From: Lachnospiraceae bacterium
GTDB lineage: Bacteria > Bacillota > Clostridia > Lachnospirales > Lachnospiraceae
Direction of reading: 5' to 3'
Assembly: GCA_017441295.1 (NCBI GenBank)
Contig: JAFRYA010000036.1
Coordinates: forward strand, 1 to 59,329
Length of the DNA stretch: 59,329 nucleotides
Shown here: positions 15,454-25,582 of the stretch, one piece after another
Numbering within the stretch: the stretch's first letter is position 1
How the letters are laid out: each line of letters opens with the position of its first letter
Program-made: the position numbers and the translations under genes
Notes under the pieces: model-generated
What the model saw: only the letters and a program-made list of their open reading frames with translations
Database searches by the model: none
What the model was told of the DNA's origin: nothing

Positions 15454-16139
15454 TGTTAACTTCACTTGGAGAAGCTATCAATTTAATCTTTAGTGGAGAC
15501 CATATTCTATATCAGATTATTGGTGTTACATTACGCATGACATTTCTTAGTTCCCTGTTGGCACTCCTTATCGGAGTGCCGATAGGGTCCTGGCTTGGAA
15601 GCGCTCGTTTCAAAGGCAGGAAAGTATTGGTTGTGATCAACCGCGCATTTATGGGCCTGCCGCCCGTGGTGTGCGGTCTTTTTTGCTATCTGCTGTTCAG
15701 CGGTGTGGGGCCATTGAGAGGACTGCATCTTCTGTATACTGTCGCGGGCATGGTTATCGCGCAGATCCTTTTGCTGACTCCTGTGTCAATAGGCATGCAG
15801 GAGACATATGTAAACGGCATTTCACCTAAAATTCTGGAAACTACCAAAGGCCTCGGGATAGGCAGGGGCAAGGCGCTGCTGCTGACTATCAACGAGAGCA
15901 GATACCAGATTATTTCCATTTTCCTGTTCCTCTTCGGTCGTGCCATGGCTGAGGTTGGAGCCGTATCTATAGTGGGCGGTGCGATTATGTTTAAGACAAA
16001 CGTAATGACGACAGCCATCATGAACTACACCAGCATGGGTGATTTCAAGACAGCCCTGGCGCTCGGTGTAGTTTTGCTGATCATTGGGCTTGTCGTAAAT
16101 ATAATCGTAGGACTTTTCCAGTGGAAGGCGGACAGATGA
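15453..16139 (+). CDS. tupB: Tungstate-type ABC transporter permease
   Basis: This 228-residue integral membrane protein has about five or six hydrophobic segments and a binding-protein-dependent transport EAA-type loop (ETTKGLGIGRGKALLLTI, residues about 130-147). The start codon shares one base with the tupA stop (TAATG), indicating translational coupling. The family pattern GDHILYQIIGVTLRMTFLSS at the N terminus and AEVGAVSIVGGAIMFKTNVM near the C terminus fits TupB/WtpB-like permeases. It forms the membrane channel for the oxyanion. Confidence 0.88.
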   Translation: MLTSLGEAINLIFSGDHILYQIIGVTLRMTFLSSLLALLIGVPIGSWLGSARFKGRKVLVVINRAFMGLPPVVCGLFCYLLFSGVGPLRGLHLLYTVAGMVIAQILLLTPVSIGMQETYVNGISPKILETTKGLGIGRGKALLLTINESRYQIISIFLFLFGRAMAEVGAVSIVGGAIMFKTNVMTTAIMNYTSMGDFKTALALGVVLLIIGLVVNIIVGLFQWKADR

Positions 16140-16765
16140 TAATACCTGCACTGAAGAAAACATATAAAGGACAGATTGCGCTGGACTACCCGGGAACAGA
16201 GATTCCGGATGGCAGCATTGTGGCAATATGCGGCATTAACGGATGCGGCAAATCCACGCTGGCCAAAATCCTCGCGGGGATAGTGATGCCGGATGACGGC
16301 AGGACACCAGACCTGGGAATGAAAGTTGGCTATCTGACTCAGGCGCCTCTGGCGTTTAAGATGTCTGTCAGAAACAACCTGCTCCAGAATTCTGACCGCG
16401 CATTATCCAAAGAAGAAAACAAAATACGAGCGGACGAACTGATCCGAGCGGTGGGCATTGAGGCACTGGCCGGCAAGAACGCCCAGAAGCTCTCCGGAGG
16501 CGAGACAGCCAGGATGGCACTGGCACGGCTCCTGATGAAAAAGTATGATCTCCTCATACTTGATGAGCCTACAGCGGCGGTCGATGTTAAGTCTGTAGAA
16601 CTTGCAGAAAAGATGATATTAAATTATCATAATGATACTGGGTGCACTGTCATTTTAGTCACCCATTCGGCATCTCAGGCGGAGCGTCTGGCCGACAGGA
16701 TAATATACCTGGGAGAACAGCCCTGGGAAAGGAGCCTGAATGAAAATAACCTGGATCGGACATGA
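16136..16765 (+). CDS. tupC: Tungstate-type ABC transporter ATP-binding protein
   Basis: This is a 209-residue ABC ATPase. Walker A is GINGCGKST, the signature is KLSGGETARMALARLL, Walker B is LLILDEPTAAVD, and the H-loop is VTHSASQAERLADRI. The frame also allows a GTG start at 16121. The ATG at 16136 is preferred because GGAAGG lies just upstream and it overlaps the tupB stop as ATGA. It powers import with the two preceding products. The last 26 bp overlap the start of the metallo-hydrolase gene. Confidence 0.87.
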   Translation: MIIPALKKTYKGQIALDYPGTEIPDGSIVAICGINGCGKSTLAKILAGIVMPDDGRTPDLGMKVGYLTQAPLAFKMSVRNNLLQNSDRALSKEENKIRADELIRAVGIEALAGKNAQKLSGGETARMALARLLMKKYDLLILDEPTAAVDVKSVELAEKMILNYHNDTGCTVILVTHSASQAERLADRIIYLGEQPWERSLNENNLDRT

Positions 16766-17357
16766 TTGTTTCATGGTCGAAAGTGGTGGCTGCACTATAG
16801 TGGTTGACCCCTTTGAGGCGGGCGGAATACCTGGCTACAAAGACTATCATCTGGATGCGGATATGGTGCTGGTTTCTCATGAGCATTTTGACCACAACTA
16901 CCGTGACGCAGTAACGCTTTCCGGACGTGATTGCCCGCTCAAGGCAGAAATCGTTGAGGCTTTCCACGACAACTGCGGTGGCAAAGAGCTTGGCCCTAAC
17001 AAGATAATAATTATCGATGACGGCAGTTTTCGCGTAGGACATTTCGGAGATCTGGGCCACATGCTGGATGAGGCTCAGATACAGACGATAGGCCATCTGG
17101 ACGCTGCGATGATCAACGTCGGAGGCTTCAAAGGAAGTCTGGCACCATTAGCTGATCAGGTAGTGCGTCAGCTAAAGCCTACATGGGTTTTCCCTGCACA
17201 TTTTAAGACAGAAACATTTGGATTTGACGGATCAGGCACTCTGCAGGAGTTCCTTGATCTGCAGCAGAATGGGATGCATATCCCGGGCAGTTCATTGGAG
17301 CTGACCAAAGAAGAAGGTACACATACAGTCATCCTGGACGGACCTGTAACAATATAA
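16740..17357 (+). CDS. MBL-fold metallo-hydrolase, UlaG-like
   Basis: This 205-residue cytoplasmic metallo-beta-lactamase-fold protein has metal ligands visible in SHEHFDHN (HxHxDH, about residues 46-53), GHFGDLGHML, GHLDAAMINVGG and PAHFKTETFG. It resembles the UlaG-like/UPF0173 group, whose members act on varied phosphoesters or lactones. The gene starts inside the tupC 3' end behind AAAGGAG, so the two are translationally linked. Phosphoglucomutase follows after 17 bp. It may therefore belong to either operon, and the substrate cannot be predicted. Confidence 0.8.
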   Translation: MKITWIGHDCFMVESGGCTIVVDPFEAGGIPGYKDYHLDADMVLVSHEHFDHNYRDAVTLSGRDCPLKAEIVEAFHDNCGGKELGPNKIIIIDDGSFRVGHFGDLGHMLDEAQIQTIGHLDAAMINVGGFKGSLAPLADQVVRQLKPTWVFPAHFKTETFGFDGSGTLQEFLDLQQNGMHIPGSSLELTKEEGTHTVILDGPVTI

Positions 17358-17374
17358 AGCGAGAGGGTGGGATT

Positions 17375-19057
17375 ATGTCAAACTATAGAGAGAAGTATGA
17401 ATTTTGGAAAAACGACAGCTTTTTCGATGATGAGACCAGAGCAGAACTGGCGGCTCTCACAGACGAGAAAGAAATAGAAGACCGCTTCTACAGAGACCTG
17501 GAGTTTGGTACCGGCGGCGCCAGAGGCATTATGGGCGCAGGCACGAACCGCTTCAACTCATACAATGTCAGAAGGATCAGCACAGGCTTTGCTAATTATA
17601 TGCTGAAGACCTTTGGCGATGAAGCTAAGAAAAAGGGCGTAGCGGTCGCATTTGACACCAGAAACAATTCACAGGAGTACGCACGCCAGACCGCGCTGAC
17701 CATGTGCGCATGCGGTATTCCTGCATATTTGTATACAATCACATGCCCGACTCCGACACTTTCATTTACTGTCAGAGAGCTGGGCTGCTGCGGCGGCGTT
17801 ATCATCACGGCCAGCCACAACAAGAAACAGTACAACGGCTACAAGGCATATGATGAGACAGGATGCCAGCTCTATCCGTACACAGCCGACGAGGTAATCG
17901 CTGAAGTTGATAAAGTAGACATTACATCTACAGTCATCATGGACGAGAAAGAAGCAGTTGATAAAGGACTGCTGACATACATCGGCGAAGACATGATGGA
18001 CAAATACATTAAGGCTGTTATGGCTCAGGCCAATCCTATGCCGGCAGAGCAGAAGGCAGCTGTTAAGGTGGTTTACACACCTCTGCATGGAGCAGGTCTC
18101 GTACCTATTACCAGGGTACTCAAAGAGAGCGGATTTACAAATGTTACCGTTGTTGCTGAGCAGGCAACTCCGGACGGCAATTTCCCGACAGTAGATTCTC
18201 CTAACCCGGGTGATGAAAGCGCAATGCAGATGGCTATGGACCTTTCCAGACAGATCGGCGCGGACGTGGCTCTGGGCTCAGACCCGGATGCAGACCGCAT
18301 CGGTATGGCCGCAATGGATAAGAACGGACAGTTCATGTTCTTCACGGGCAATCAGATCTGCGCAATGATCCTGGAATACCTGCTGACAGTCAGAAAGGAC
18401 CGCCTGCAGTCCAATTCATGCCTGATCACAACGGTTGTAACCAGTGAGATGGGTTCAGACATCGCCAGGTCTTTCGGTCTGACAGTAGACGAAGTGCTCA
18501 CCGGCTTCAAGTTCATCGGCGCGCTGATGACGAAATACGAGAAATCAGGCGAGAAGAAGGTCGAGTTTGGATATGAGGAGAGCAACGGCTGCCTGATCGG
18601 AGACTATGTAAGAGAGAAGGATTCTGCCGTCGCCATTATGATGATGTGCGAGATGGCAGCATATTATAAAGCAAAGGGAATGACACTTTGCGATGCGCTG
18701 GATGCGATGTATAATAAGTATGGATACTATCTGGATCATCTGGATTCATATGAGTTCACCGGCAAGGACGGCGCTGACAAGATTGCGGCAATCAACAAGA
18801 AACTCCGCAGCATCGGCATGGGACTGTCAGATGAGATCGCACGTATGAAGGACTTTGAGAAGGGCGATGGAGATTACCCGCCATCAGATGTTCTCAAGTG
18901 CTGGTTCAAGGATGGTTCATGGATGGCTATCAGGCCTTCAGGCACAGAGCCTAAGACCAAGGTATACTATTGTATCCACGACAACAACAAGGAAGCGGCT
19001 GAAGCTGCTCTGACGAAGCGTAAGGCACTTATTGAGAATATAATTAACAGCATTTGA
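17375..19057 (+). CDS. pgcA: Phosphoglucomutase / phosphomannomutase
   Basis: This 560-residue alpha-D-phosphohexomutase interconverts glucose 6-phosphate and glucose 1-phosphate. All four family signatures are visible: the phosphoserine loop ITASHNKKQYNG (about residue 145), the metal loop GSDPDADRIG (about 305), the sugar-binding loop GYEESNGCLIGDYVREKD (about 397) and the phosphate-binding loop RPSGTEPKTK near the C terminus. The length suits the long PgcA-type bacterial enzymes. It heads the glycogen operon and would feed glucose 1-phosphate to GlgC/GlgD. Assignment to phosphoglucomutase rather than phosphomannomutase rests on length and context. Confidence 0.88.
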   Translation: MSNYREKYEFWKNDSFFDDETRAELAALTDEKEIEDRFYRDLEFGTGGARGIMGAGTNRFNSYNVRRISTGFANYMLKTFGDEAKKKGVAVAFDTRNNSQEYARQTALTMCACGIPAYLYTITCPTPTLSFTVRELGCCGGVIITASHNKKQYNGYKAYDETGCQLYPYTADEVIAEVDKVDITSTVIMDEKEAVDKGLLTYIGEDMMDKYIKAVMAQANPMPAEQKAAVKVVYTPLHGAGLVPITRVLKESGFTNVTVVAEQATPDGNFPTVDSPNPGDESAMQMAMDLSRQIGADVALGSDPDADRIGMAAMDKNGQFMFFTGNQICAMILEYLLTVRKDRLQSNSCLITTVVTSEMGSDIARSFGLTVDEVLTGFKFIGALMTKYEKSGEKKVEFGYEESNGCLIGDYVREKDSAVAIMMMCEMAAYYKAKGMTLCDALDAMYNKYGYYLDHLDSYEFTGKDGADKIAAINKKLRSIGMGLSDEIARMKDFEKGDGDYPPSDVLKCWFKDGSWMAIRPSGTEPKTKVYYCIHDNNKEAAEAALTKRKALIENIINSI

Positions 19058-19058
19058 T

Positions 19059-20945
19059 ATGGATACTAAAACATTTAACAAACTGAATAAAGACAGGATA
19101 TATCTGTTCAACCAGGGCACATACCACAAAGCATACGAGCTGCTCGGAGCTCATATTACTGAGGAGGACAATGTTCCGGGAGTCAGCTTTTCTGTATGGG
19201 CACCTGGTGCCAAGGGCGTGCATGTAGCAGGCGATTTCAACGACTGGCGTCATGACGCTTTTGCGCTCATGCCGGTTGGCACCAGCGGCATCTGGACAGG
19301 ATTTGTTCCGGGTGCGTGCAAGGGACAGACATATAAATACATTATCGATACAGACAACGGCAAACACCTGGTGAAAGCTGATCCATATGGATTCTTTGCT
19401 GAGAAGAGACCTAAAACAGCTTCTGTTGTATGGGATCTGGATTATGAATGGAAAGACGCGCGCTGGATGGATAAACGTGCAAAAGCTGACCATTTCAATC
19501 AGCCAAAGAATATCTACGAAGTCCATCTGGGCTCCTGGATGAGGCACATGGATAAACCGGTCGAAGAGCAGTTCTATACATACCGTGAGCTGGCTGACAG
19601 ACTGATCCCATATGTTAAGGATATGGGTTACACCCATATTGAGGTGCTGCCGGTAATGGAGCATCCGCTTGATGATTCATGGGGCTATCAGGTAACCGGA
19701 TATTTCGCTGCCACAGCCAGATACGGCACTCCGCAGGACCTGATGTATCTGATCGATACCGCACATGCGAAAGGCATCGGAGTAATCCTGGACTGGGTAC
19801 CGGCCCACTTCTGCAAGGATGATCAGGGTCTGGCCAGATTCAACGGTCACAAGCTTTATGAGAAGCGTGAGCATCCGCAGTGGGGTACACAGATTTTCGA
19901 CTACGGCAGACCTGAAGTTAAGAGCTTTCTGCTGTCGAACGCGAATTTCTGGATGGACGTTTATCATGCGGACGGCCTGAGAGTAGACGGCGTCAGCTCC
20001 ATGCTTTATCTGAACTTCGGTATAGATGATCCTTCCAAGAAGATTTTCAATAAATACGGAGATGAAGGCAATCTGGAGGCTATTTCATTCCTTCAGGACC
20101 TGTCGATAATGACCGGCAATGAGTGCCCCGGCGCAATCCTCTGCGCTGAAGAGAGCACAGCCTGGGCTAACGTTACCAAGCCGCCAGAGGTTGGCGGACT
20201 GGGCTTCCACTACAAGTGGGACATGGGCTGGATGAACGACACGCTGAGCTATGTTTCCGAGGATTATATTTACAGAAAGTACGACCACAACAAGATCACA
20301 TTCTCAATGATGTACGCATATTCTGAGAATTATATCCTGCCTCTGTCACACGATGAGGTTATCCATGGCAAGCGCTCCATCATAGGTCGTCAGCAGGGCG
20401 ATTATGACAGGCAGTTCGCCGGGCTCAAGGCACTGGCCGTATATCAGATGACGCATCCGGGCGGCAAGCTCAATTTCATGGGCAATGAGATCGGACAGTT
20501 CATTGAATGGAGATTCTATGAGGAGCTCGAATGGTTCCTGCTGCAGTATGACAATCACAGGGAGCATCAGGAGTTCATCAAGAAACTCAATCACATTTAT
20601 CTGAAGGAGAAGGCTCTTTGGGAGCAGGATCATGGCTGGGAAGGCTATGAGTGGATGGATCCTTCAGACTCTGAGAACAGCATTCTGTCATATGTCAGAT
20701 GGCCGAAATCCCGTATCCATCCGGACCTCGTCATAGTGAACTTTGGCTGGAACGGAAATGATGAATACAGGGTAGGCGTGCCTGTTCCGGGAGAATGGGA
20801 GATTCTGCTGAGCAGTGCCGATCCTGACGCTGAGGGCACTGTCCTCCATACCGAGAAAGTTCCGTGGAACGATCAGAAGCAGTCTCTGACGTTCAAATTG
20901 CCGCAGACCTGCGGAGTAATACTTAAACATTTAAGGAGAAACTAA
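19059..20945 (+). CDS. glgB: 1,4-alpha-glucan branching enzyme
   Basis: This GH13 branching enzyme of 628 residues makes alpha-1,6 branches in glycogen. The N-terminal CBM48 module contains SFSVWAPGAKGVHVAGDFND. The catalytic barrel has LRVDGVSSMLYLNFG (nucleophile Asp), LCAEESTAW (acid/base Glu) and LSHDEVIHGKRS (third Asp). The start follows the pgcA stop by one base with only a weak RBS, so it probably depends on coupled translation. The LFNQGTYHKAYELLGAH stretch near the N terminus matches the family, so no residues are missing. Confidence 0.94.
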   Translation: MDTKTFNKLNKDRIYLFNQGTYHKAYELLGAHITEEDNVPGVSFSVWAPGAKGVHVAGDFNDWRHDAFALMPVGTSGIWTGFVPGACKGQTYKYIIDTDNGKHLVKADPYGFFAEKRPKTASVVWDLDYEWKDARWMDKRAKADHFNQPKNIYEVHLGSWMRHMDKPVEEQFYTYRELADRLIPYVKDMGYTHIEVLPVMEHPLDDSWGYQVTGYFAATARYGTPQDLMYLIDTAHAKGIGVILDWVPAHFCKDDQGLARFNGHKLYEKREHPQWGTQIFDYGRPEVKSFLLSNANFWMDVYHADGLRVDGVSSMLYLNFGIDDPSKKIFNKYGDEGNLEAISFLQDLSIMTGNECPGAILCAEESTAWANVTKPPEVGGLGFHYKWDMGWMNDTLSYVSEDYIYRKYDHNKITFSMMYAYSENYILPLSHDEVIHGKRSIIGRQQGDYDRQFAGLKALAVYQMTHPGGKLNFMGNEIGQFIEWRFYEELEWFLLQYDNHREHQEFIKKLNHIYLKEKALWEQDHGWEGYEWMDPSDSENSILSYVRWPKSRIHPDLVIVNFGWNGNDEYRVGVPVPGEWEILLSSADPDAEGTVLHTEKVPWNDQKQSLTFKLPQTCGVILKHLRRN

Positions 20946-20948
20946 TAT

Positions 20949-23378
20949 ATGTCTTTTCGAGGACTGGGAAATAAAAAAGCATTCAAAGAAGAGTATTTAA
21001 GGATTTTAAATGAATATTTCTCCAAACCGGCGGAAGAGTGTACTGACTGGGAGAAATACGAAGCTTTGGTCTATCTGATCAAAGAACATTCTGAACTGTA
21101 CAGAGAGGACAGTGTTCAGAATCATAAAGACAAAGAAGACAAAAAGGTATTTTACTTCTCCATGGAGTTCCTGATCGGCAAGCTCCTGGAGAACTATCTG
21201 ATAGCTGCGGATATCAGGGATCTGGCTGAGGAATGCCTGGGCGAGATGGGCATCGATCTGCAGAATCTTTTGGAGCTGGATCCGGATCCGGGTCTGGGCA
21301 ACGGAGGCCTCGGACGTCTGGCAGCATGCTTCCTGGATTCCATGGCATCCATGAATATCTATGCTACAGGCATGGGTATCAGATACCGTTTCGGCCTGTT
21401 CAAACAGAAGATAGAGAATGGTTATCAGGTGGAATATCCTGACGCATGGCTGTCCAACGGATATCCGTGGGAGACCCCTAACCCATCAGATTGCGTAGAG
21501 GTCCGTTTCGGAGGAGAGGTAGAGAGACGTTTCGAGAACGGCCAGATGATTTACGAGCATAAAAATTACACTCCGGTCAAGGCTACACCTTACAGCGTCA
21601 ACATCATTGGACGCGGAGGCAAGAGCATCAACAGGCTCAAACTCTGGAGCGCTTCACTGGCTGAAGACACTCTGGATATGGAAGCTTTCAACAGGGGCGA
21701 TTACAGCAATGCCCTCGGCAAGAGCGCTGAGATTGAAGCCATCAACTGCATCCTTTATCCGGATGATTCCATGGGCGAGGGCCGCAAGCTCCGCCTGATG
21801 CAGGAGTATTTCTTCGTAGCAGCAGGCATTGCCAGGATCGTTAAAGGCTACAAGAAAGATTACGGTATGAACGCATGGAAGGACATGCCTAAACATACCA
21901 GCATTCATATAAATGACACTCATCCGACACTGTGCGTGCCTGAGCTTATGAGAGTCCTTATTGATGAAGAAGGCCTGGAGTGGGACGACGCATGGGAGAT
22001 CACCAAGAACACGATTTCTTTCACGAACCACACAGTTCTTCCGGAAGCTCTTGAGAAATGGCCGATTCCTCTTATGCAGAGCCTGCTGCCAAGAGTTTAT
22101 ATGATCATTGAAGAGATCGACAAACGCTGGAGAGAGAATCTTGAGAATGTCAGAAAGACCGTTTACGATACACTCCGTTACACTGCTATATTGTGGGACG
22201 GCGAGGTGCGTATGGCGAATCTGTCCATCATCGGCAGTCATTCAATCAACGGCGTTGCCAAACTTCACACAGAAATTCTGAAAAATGACGTCTTCAGGAC
22301 ATTCTACAAGATAATGCCTGAAGCATTCAATAATAAGACTAACGGCGTCAGCCACAGGAGATTTCTGGTCCAGTCCAATCCGGATCTGGCCAAACTGATC
22401 ACATCATGTGTGGGTGATGACTGGATTGATAACATGAGTCAGGTAGAGGGCCTGCTGAAGTATAAAGACGATCCTGAAATTCTCAGCAAGCTTTCAGAGA
22501 TAAAGCGCATCAATAAGGTCCGCCTGTCCAATTACATTATGCAGCACGGCGGTCCTGAGGTAGACCCGGACAGCATCTTCGATGTACAGGTCAAGAGGAT
22601 CCACGCTTACAAGAGACAGCTGCTGAACGCGTTCAAGGTACTGAACCTTTATAATGAGCTGCGCAACGATCCTTTCAGGGATATGGAGCCTGTAACATTC
22701 ATCTTCTCAGGCAAGGCAGCACAGGGATACGCTTATGCCAAGGAAGTCATCAAGTTCATAAACAGTGTAGCAGATCTGGTCAATAAAGATCCGGTTATCA
22801 GCGAGAAGATCAAAGTGGTCTTCATTGAGAACTTCAGCGTTTCATCCGGCCAGCTGATCTATCCGGCAGCAGATATTTCTGAGCAGATTTCAACCGCCGG
22901 CAAGGAAGCATCCGGCACCGGCAACATGAAGTTCATGATGAACGGAGCCATTACCCTCGGCACCCTTGACGGAGCGAACGTTGAGATACGTGAAGAGGTT
23001 GGAGATGAGAACATCAAGATCTTTGGACTTACAGCGGATGAGACTGATAACTTCTACAAAAACGGCGGATACAGTGCTTCCCAGACTGCAGAAGCAGACG
23101 GCAGGATCTCACACATCATGTCCCAGCTCGTAGACGGTACCTTCGCGGATTCGGGCATGTATTTCTGGGGCATTTACGATTCCATGCTCAAGCATAATGA
23201 CGAATTCTTCGTACTGAAGGATTTTGATGCCTATATCAGAGCATGGAATGAACTGACAGCGCTGCACCGCAACACAAATGAATGGAATAAAATAGCTCTT
23301 GTGAATATTGCTAAATCAGGTTACTTCTCAAGTGACAGGACGATTGCGGAGTACGCAAGAGACATATGGCACTTATAG
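20949..23378 (+). CDS. glgP: Glycogen/maltodextrin phosphorylase
   Basis: This 809-residue GT35 phosphorylase releases glucose 1-phosphate from alpha-1,4-glucans. The pyridoxal phosphate site is EASGTGNMKFMMNGA with its Lys, followed by ALTLGTLDGANVEI-like sequence (ITLGTLDGANVEI). The N-terminal block VFYFSMEFLIGKLLENYL and DPDPGLGNGGLGRLAACFLD are also family-typical. It starts four bases after glgB behind AAGGAGA. Having breakdown and synthesis genes in one operon is common in Clostridia and permits glycogen turnover rather than simple storage. Confidence 0.95.
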   Translation: MSFRGLGNKKAFKEEYLRILNEYFSKPAEECTDWEKYEALVYLIKEHSELYREDSVQNHKDKEDKKVFYFSMEFLIGKLLENYLIAADIRDLAEECLGEMGIDLQNLLELDPDPGLGNGGLGRLAACFLDSMASMNIYATGMGIRYRFGLFKQKIENGYQVEYPDAWLSNGYPWETPNPSDCVEVRFGGEVERRFENGQMIYEHKNYTPVKATPYSVNIIGRGGKSINRLKLWSASLAEDTLDMEAFNRGDYSNALGKSAEIEAINCILYPDDSMGEGRKLRLMQEYFFVAAGIARIVKGYKKDYGMNAWKDMPKHTSIHINDTHPTLCVPELMRVLIDEEGLEWDDAWEITKNTISFTNHTVLPEALEKWPIPLMQSLLPRVYMIIEEIDKRWRENLENVRKTVYDTLRYTAILWDGEVRMANLSIIGSHSINGVAKLHTEILKNDVFRTFYKIMPEAFNNKTNGVSHRRFLVQSNPDLAKLITSCVGDDWIDNMSQVEGLLKYKDDPEILSKLSEIKRINKVRLSNYIMQHGGPEVDPDSIFDVQVKRIHAYKRQLLNAFKVLNLYNELRNDPFRDMEPVTFIFSGKAAQGYAYAKEVIKFINSVADLVNKDPVISEKIKVVFIENFSVSSGQLIYPAADISEQISTAGKEASGTGNMKFMMNGAITLGTLDGANVEIREEVGDENIKIFGLTADETDNFYKNGGYSASQTAEADGRISHIMSQLVDGTFADSGMYFWGIYDSMLKHNDEFFVLKDFDAYIRAWNELTALHRNTNEWNKIALVNIAKSGYFSSDRTIAEYARDIWHL

Positions 23379-23417
23379 AAAACTTAATATAGAAGTTATT
23401 TATAATGGAGGTAGACA

Positions 23418-24542
23418 ATGCAAAAGAAAGAATGCATAGCAATGCTCCTTGCCGGAGGACAGGGAACAAGACTCGGGGATTTGACAAGCAACATAGCAAA
23501 ACCAGCTGTGTCTTTCGGCGGCAAGTACAGGATAATTGATTTCTCACTCTCAAACTGCATCAATTCCGATATCGACACAGTCGGAATCCTGGTACAGTAC
23601 AGACCGGGCTCACTTAATCAGTATCTTGGAAACGGCGCAGCATGGGACCTGGACAGCGTTGACGGCGGTGCGCAGGTTCTCTCTCCATACGCAACCCAGG
23701 AGGGCGGAGCATGGTATGAAGGAACAGCTGACGCAATTTATCACAACATCGGATTTATCGATTCATACAATCCGGAGAATGTGCTCATCCTTTCAGGCGA
23801 CCATATTTACAGGGCTGATTATGCGGCAATGCTCAGGCAGCACCAGGAGAAGCAGGCGGACCTGACGGTTTCAGTAATCGAAGTACCGTGGGATCAGGCC
23901 AGCAGATTCGGTATCATGACGCTCGGTGAGGATGACAGCATAGTCAAATTTACTGAAAAACCGAAGGAGCCTGACAGCAATATGGCATCCATGGGTGTAT
24001 ACATTTTCTCATGGCCTGTACTGCGCAAGGCACTTATTGAGGATAATCAGGATCCTGATTCAGAGAAAGACTTCGGCAAGAACGTTATCCCGAAACTCCT
24101 CGCTGAAGGCAAGAGACTTTTCGCTTATCATTTTGAAGGATACTGGAAGGACGTTGGAACCATCAGCAGCTACTATGAGGCACAGATGGAGCTCATCGAC
24201 AGGAATTCACCGATGAATATCTTTGAGAGGGGCATGAAGATATTCTCCAACTCTAACTATTACGCACCGGCACTGATCGGACCTGAAGCAGTAATTGAAA
24301 AGAGTCTGGTATGCAACGGCTGCGTTATCAATGGCAAGGTAGAACATTCAATAACCGCATCAGGAGCAGAGGTTCACTCAGGAACAGTGATCAAGGACAG
24401 CATCCTGCTGCCGGATTCCAATATCGGCAGCAACTGCACACTTATCAGGACTATTGTCAACGAAGGCGTGCGCATCAAGGATGGCTGCACCATTGGCAGT
24501 GAAGATGGGGAAATCACAGTAGTAGGACATGATATTCTTTAG
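23418..24542 (+). CDS. glgC: Glucose-1-phosphate adenylyltransferase, catalytic subunit
   Basis: This 374-residue protein makes ADP-glucose, the donor for glycogen synthase. The nucleotide-binding N terminus [20 protein letters not shown], the [10 protein letters not shown] motif with the catalytic Asp, and FTEKPKEP are present. A C-terminal left-handed beta-helix follows ([20 protein letters not shown]). The start is set by GGAGG. In Firmicutes GlgC usually pairs with GlgD, which is the next gene, to form an allosterically distinct heterotetramer. Confidence 0.94.
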   Translation: MQKKECIAMLLAGGQGTRLGDLTSNIAKPAVSFGGKYRIIDFSLSNCINSDIDTVGILVQYRPGSLNQYLGNGAAWDLDSVDGGAQVLSPYATQEGGAWYEGTADAIYHNIGFIDSYNPENVLILSGDHIYRADYAAMLRQHQEKQADLTVSVIEVPWDQASRFGIMTLGEDDSIVKFTEKPKEPDSNMASMGVYIFSWPVLRKALIEDNQDPDSEKDFGKNVIPKLLAEGKRLFAYHFEGYWKDVGTISSYYEAQMELIDRNSPMNIFERGMKIFSNSNYYAPALIGPEAVIEKSLVCNGCVINGKVEHSITASGAEVHSGTVIKDSILLPDSNIGSNCTLIRTIVNEGVRIKDGCTIGSEDGEITVVGHDIL

Positions 24543-24551
24543 GAGGAGATT

Positions 24552-25580
24552 ATGAAAAACGTATGTGGAATTATATTTGCTAATTATACAGGACAGGGTT
24601 TTGGTGAGCTCCTCAGCAAAAGGACTATAGCATCCCTTCCGTTCGGAGGAAGATACAGACTGGTTGATTTTCCTCTTTCAAATATGGTCAATTCCGGCAT
24701 TTCCACTGTCGGTCTGATCATGCCGTCATATTACAGGTCACTTATCGACCACGTAGGCAGCGGCAGAGAATGGGATCTGGACAGGAAGATCGGCGGACTT
24801 TTCATTCTGCCGGGCACTGTTTACGGAGGCCATAATACCAGCGAAGCCATCATGCTCTCAGATCTGCTTGAGAACAAGCGTTATCTGCAGAGACGTGACA
24901 AGGAAGAATGTGTTCTGCTGGTATCTTCAAACAAGGTCTGCAACATGGATTACAGACCGTTTATCCAGCAGCATATTAAAAGCGGCAAGAAGGTTTCAGT
25001 CGCTAATTATACAGCAGCTGACGGCACAGAGAAGGCCCTTAACTGCACTATTATCAAAAGAGACACCCTGATTGAAATCGTTGAGAGCTACTCCAGCTTC
25101 TCACATCTCAATCTGGTTGATCTGCTCTTCCAGGAGATTGCTCCGGAAGATATCGGCACATATCATTTCGACGGATATGTCAAGAGCATAGAGTCACTTC
25201 AGGATTATATTGAGGCCAGCATGGATCTGCTCGATCCGAAAGTTCACTTCGAGCTGTTCAGAGGCCCGCGCACAATATTCACCAAGATCCAGGATGAGGC
25301 ACCTGCACTGTTTGATGATGGATCAGACGTTATCCACTCCATGATCTCCGCAGGCTGTGAGATCGAAGGCAAGGTAGAGAACAGCATCCTCTTCAGAAAT
25401 GTTGAAGTCGGCAAGGGCGCAACCGTCAAGAACTGCATCATTCTGCAGCATGCAGACATCAAGCCGGGTGCTGTACTGGAGAATGTTGTAATGGATAAAT
25501 ATTCTGTAGTTAATGAAGATGTTAAACTGATAGGCACTGACAAAAATCCGCTCGTGATTGGAAAGAACAAGGAACTTTGA
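24552..25580 (+). CDS. glgD: Glucose-1-phosphate adenylyltransferase-like subunit GlgD
   Basis: This 342-residue GlgC paralog begins GIIFANYTGQGFGELLSKRT. The catalytic GGxGTRL loop is absent and the SGDHIY motif is replaced by VSSNKVCNMDYRPF. This is the usual state of GlgD, a non-catalytic or weakly catalytic partner that modulates GlgC. The beta-helix C terminus is kept (GCEIEGKVENSILFRNVEVG). It follows glgC by ten bases behind AGGAGGAG and is clearly co-translated with it. Confidence 0.92.
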   Translation: MKNVCGIIFANYTGQGFGELLSKRTIASLPFGGRYRLVDFPLSNMVNSGISTVGLIMPSYYRSLIDHVGSGREWDLDRKIGGLFILPGTVYGGHNTSEAIMLSDLLENKRYLQRRDKEECVLLVSSNKVCNMDYRPFIQQHIKSGKKVSVANYTAADGTEKALNCTIIKRDTLIEIVESYSSFSHLNLVDLLFQEIAPEDIGTYHFDGYVKSIESLQDYIEASMDLLDPKVHFELFRGPRTIFTKIQDEAPALFDDGSDVIHSMISAGCEIEGKVENSILFRNVEVGKGATVKNCIILQHADIKPGAVLENVVMDKYSVVNEDVKLIGTDKNPLVIGKNKEL

Positions 25581-25582
25581 TT

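Noticed and set aside
19044..19664. 206-codon - strand ORF opposite glgB
   Set aside because: It lies wholly within well-supported glgB/pgcA coding DNA and has no family features.
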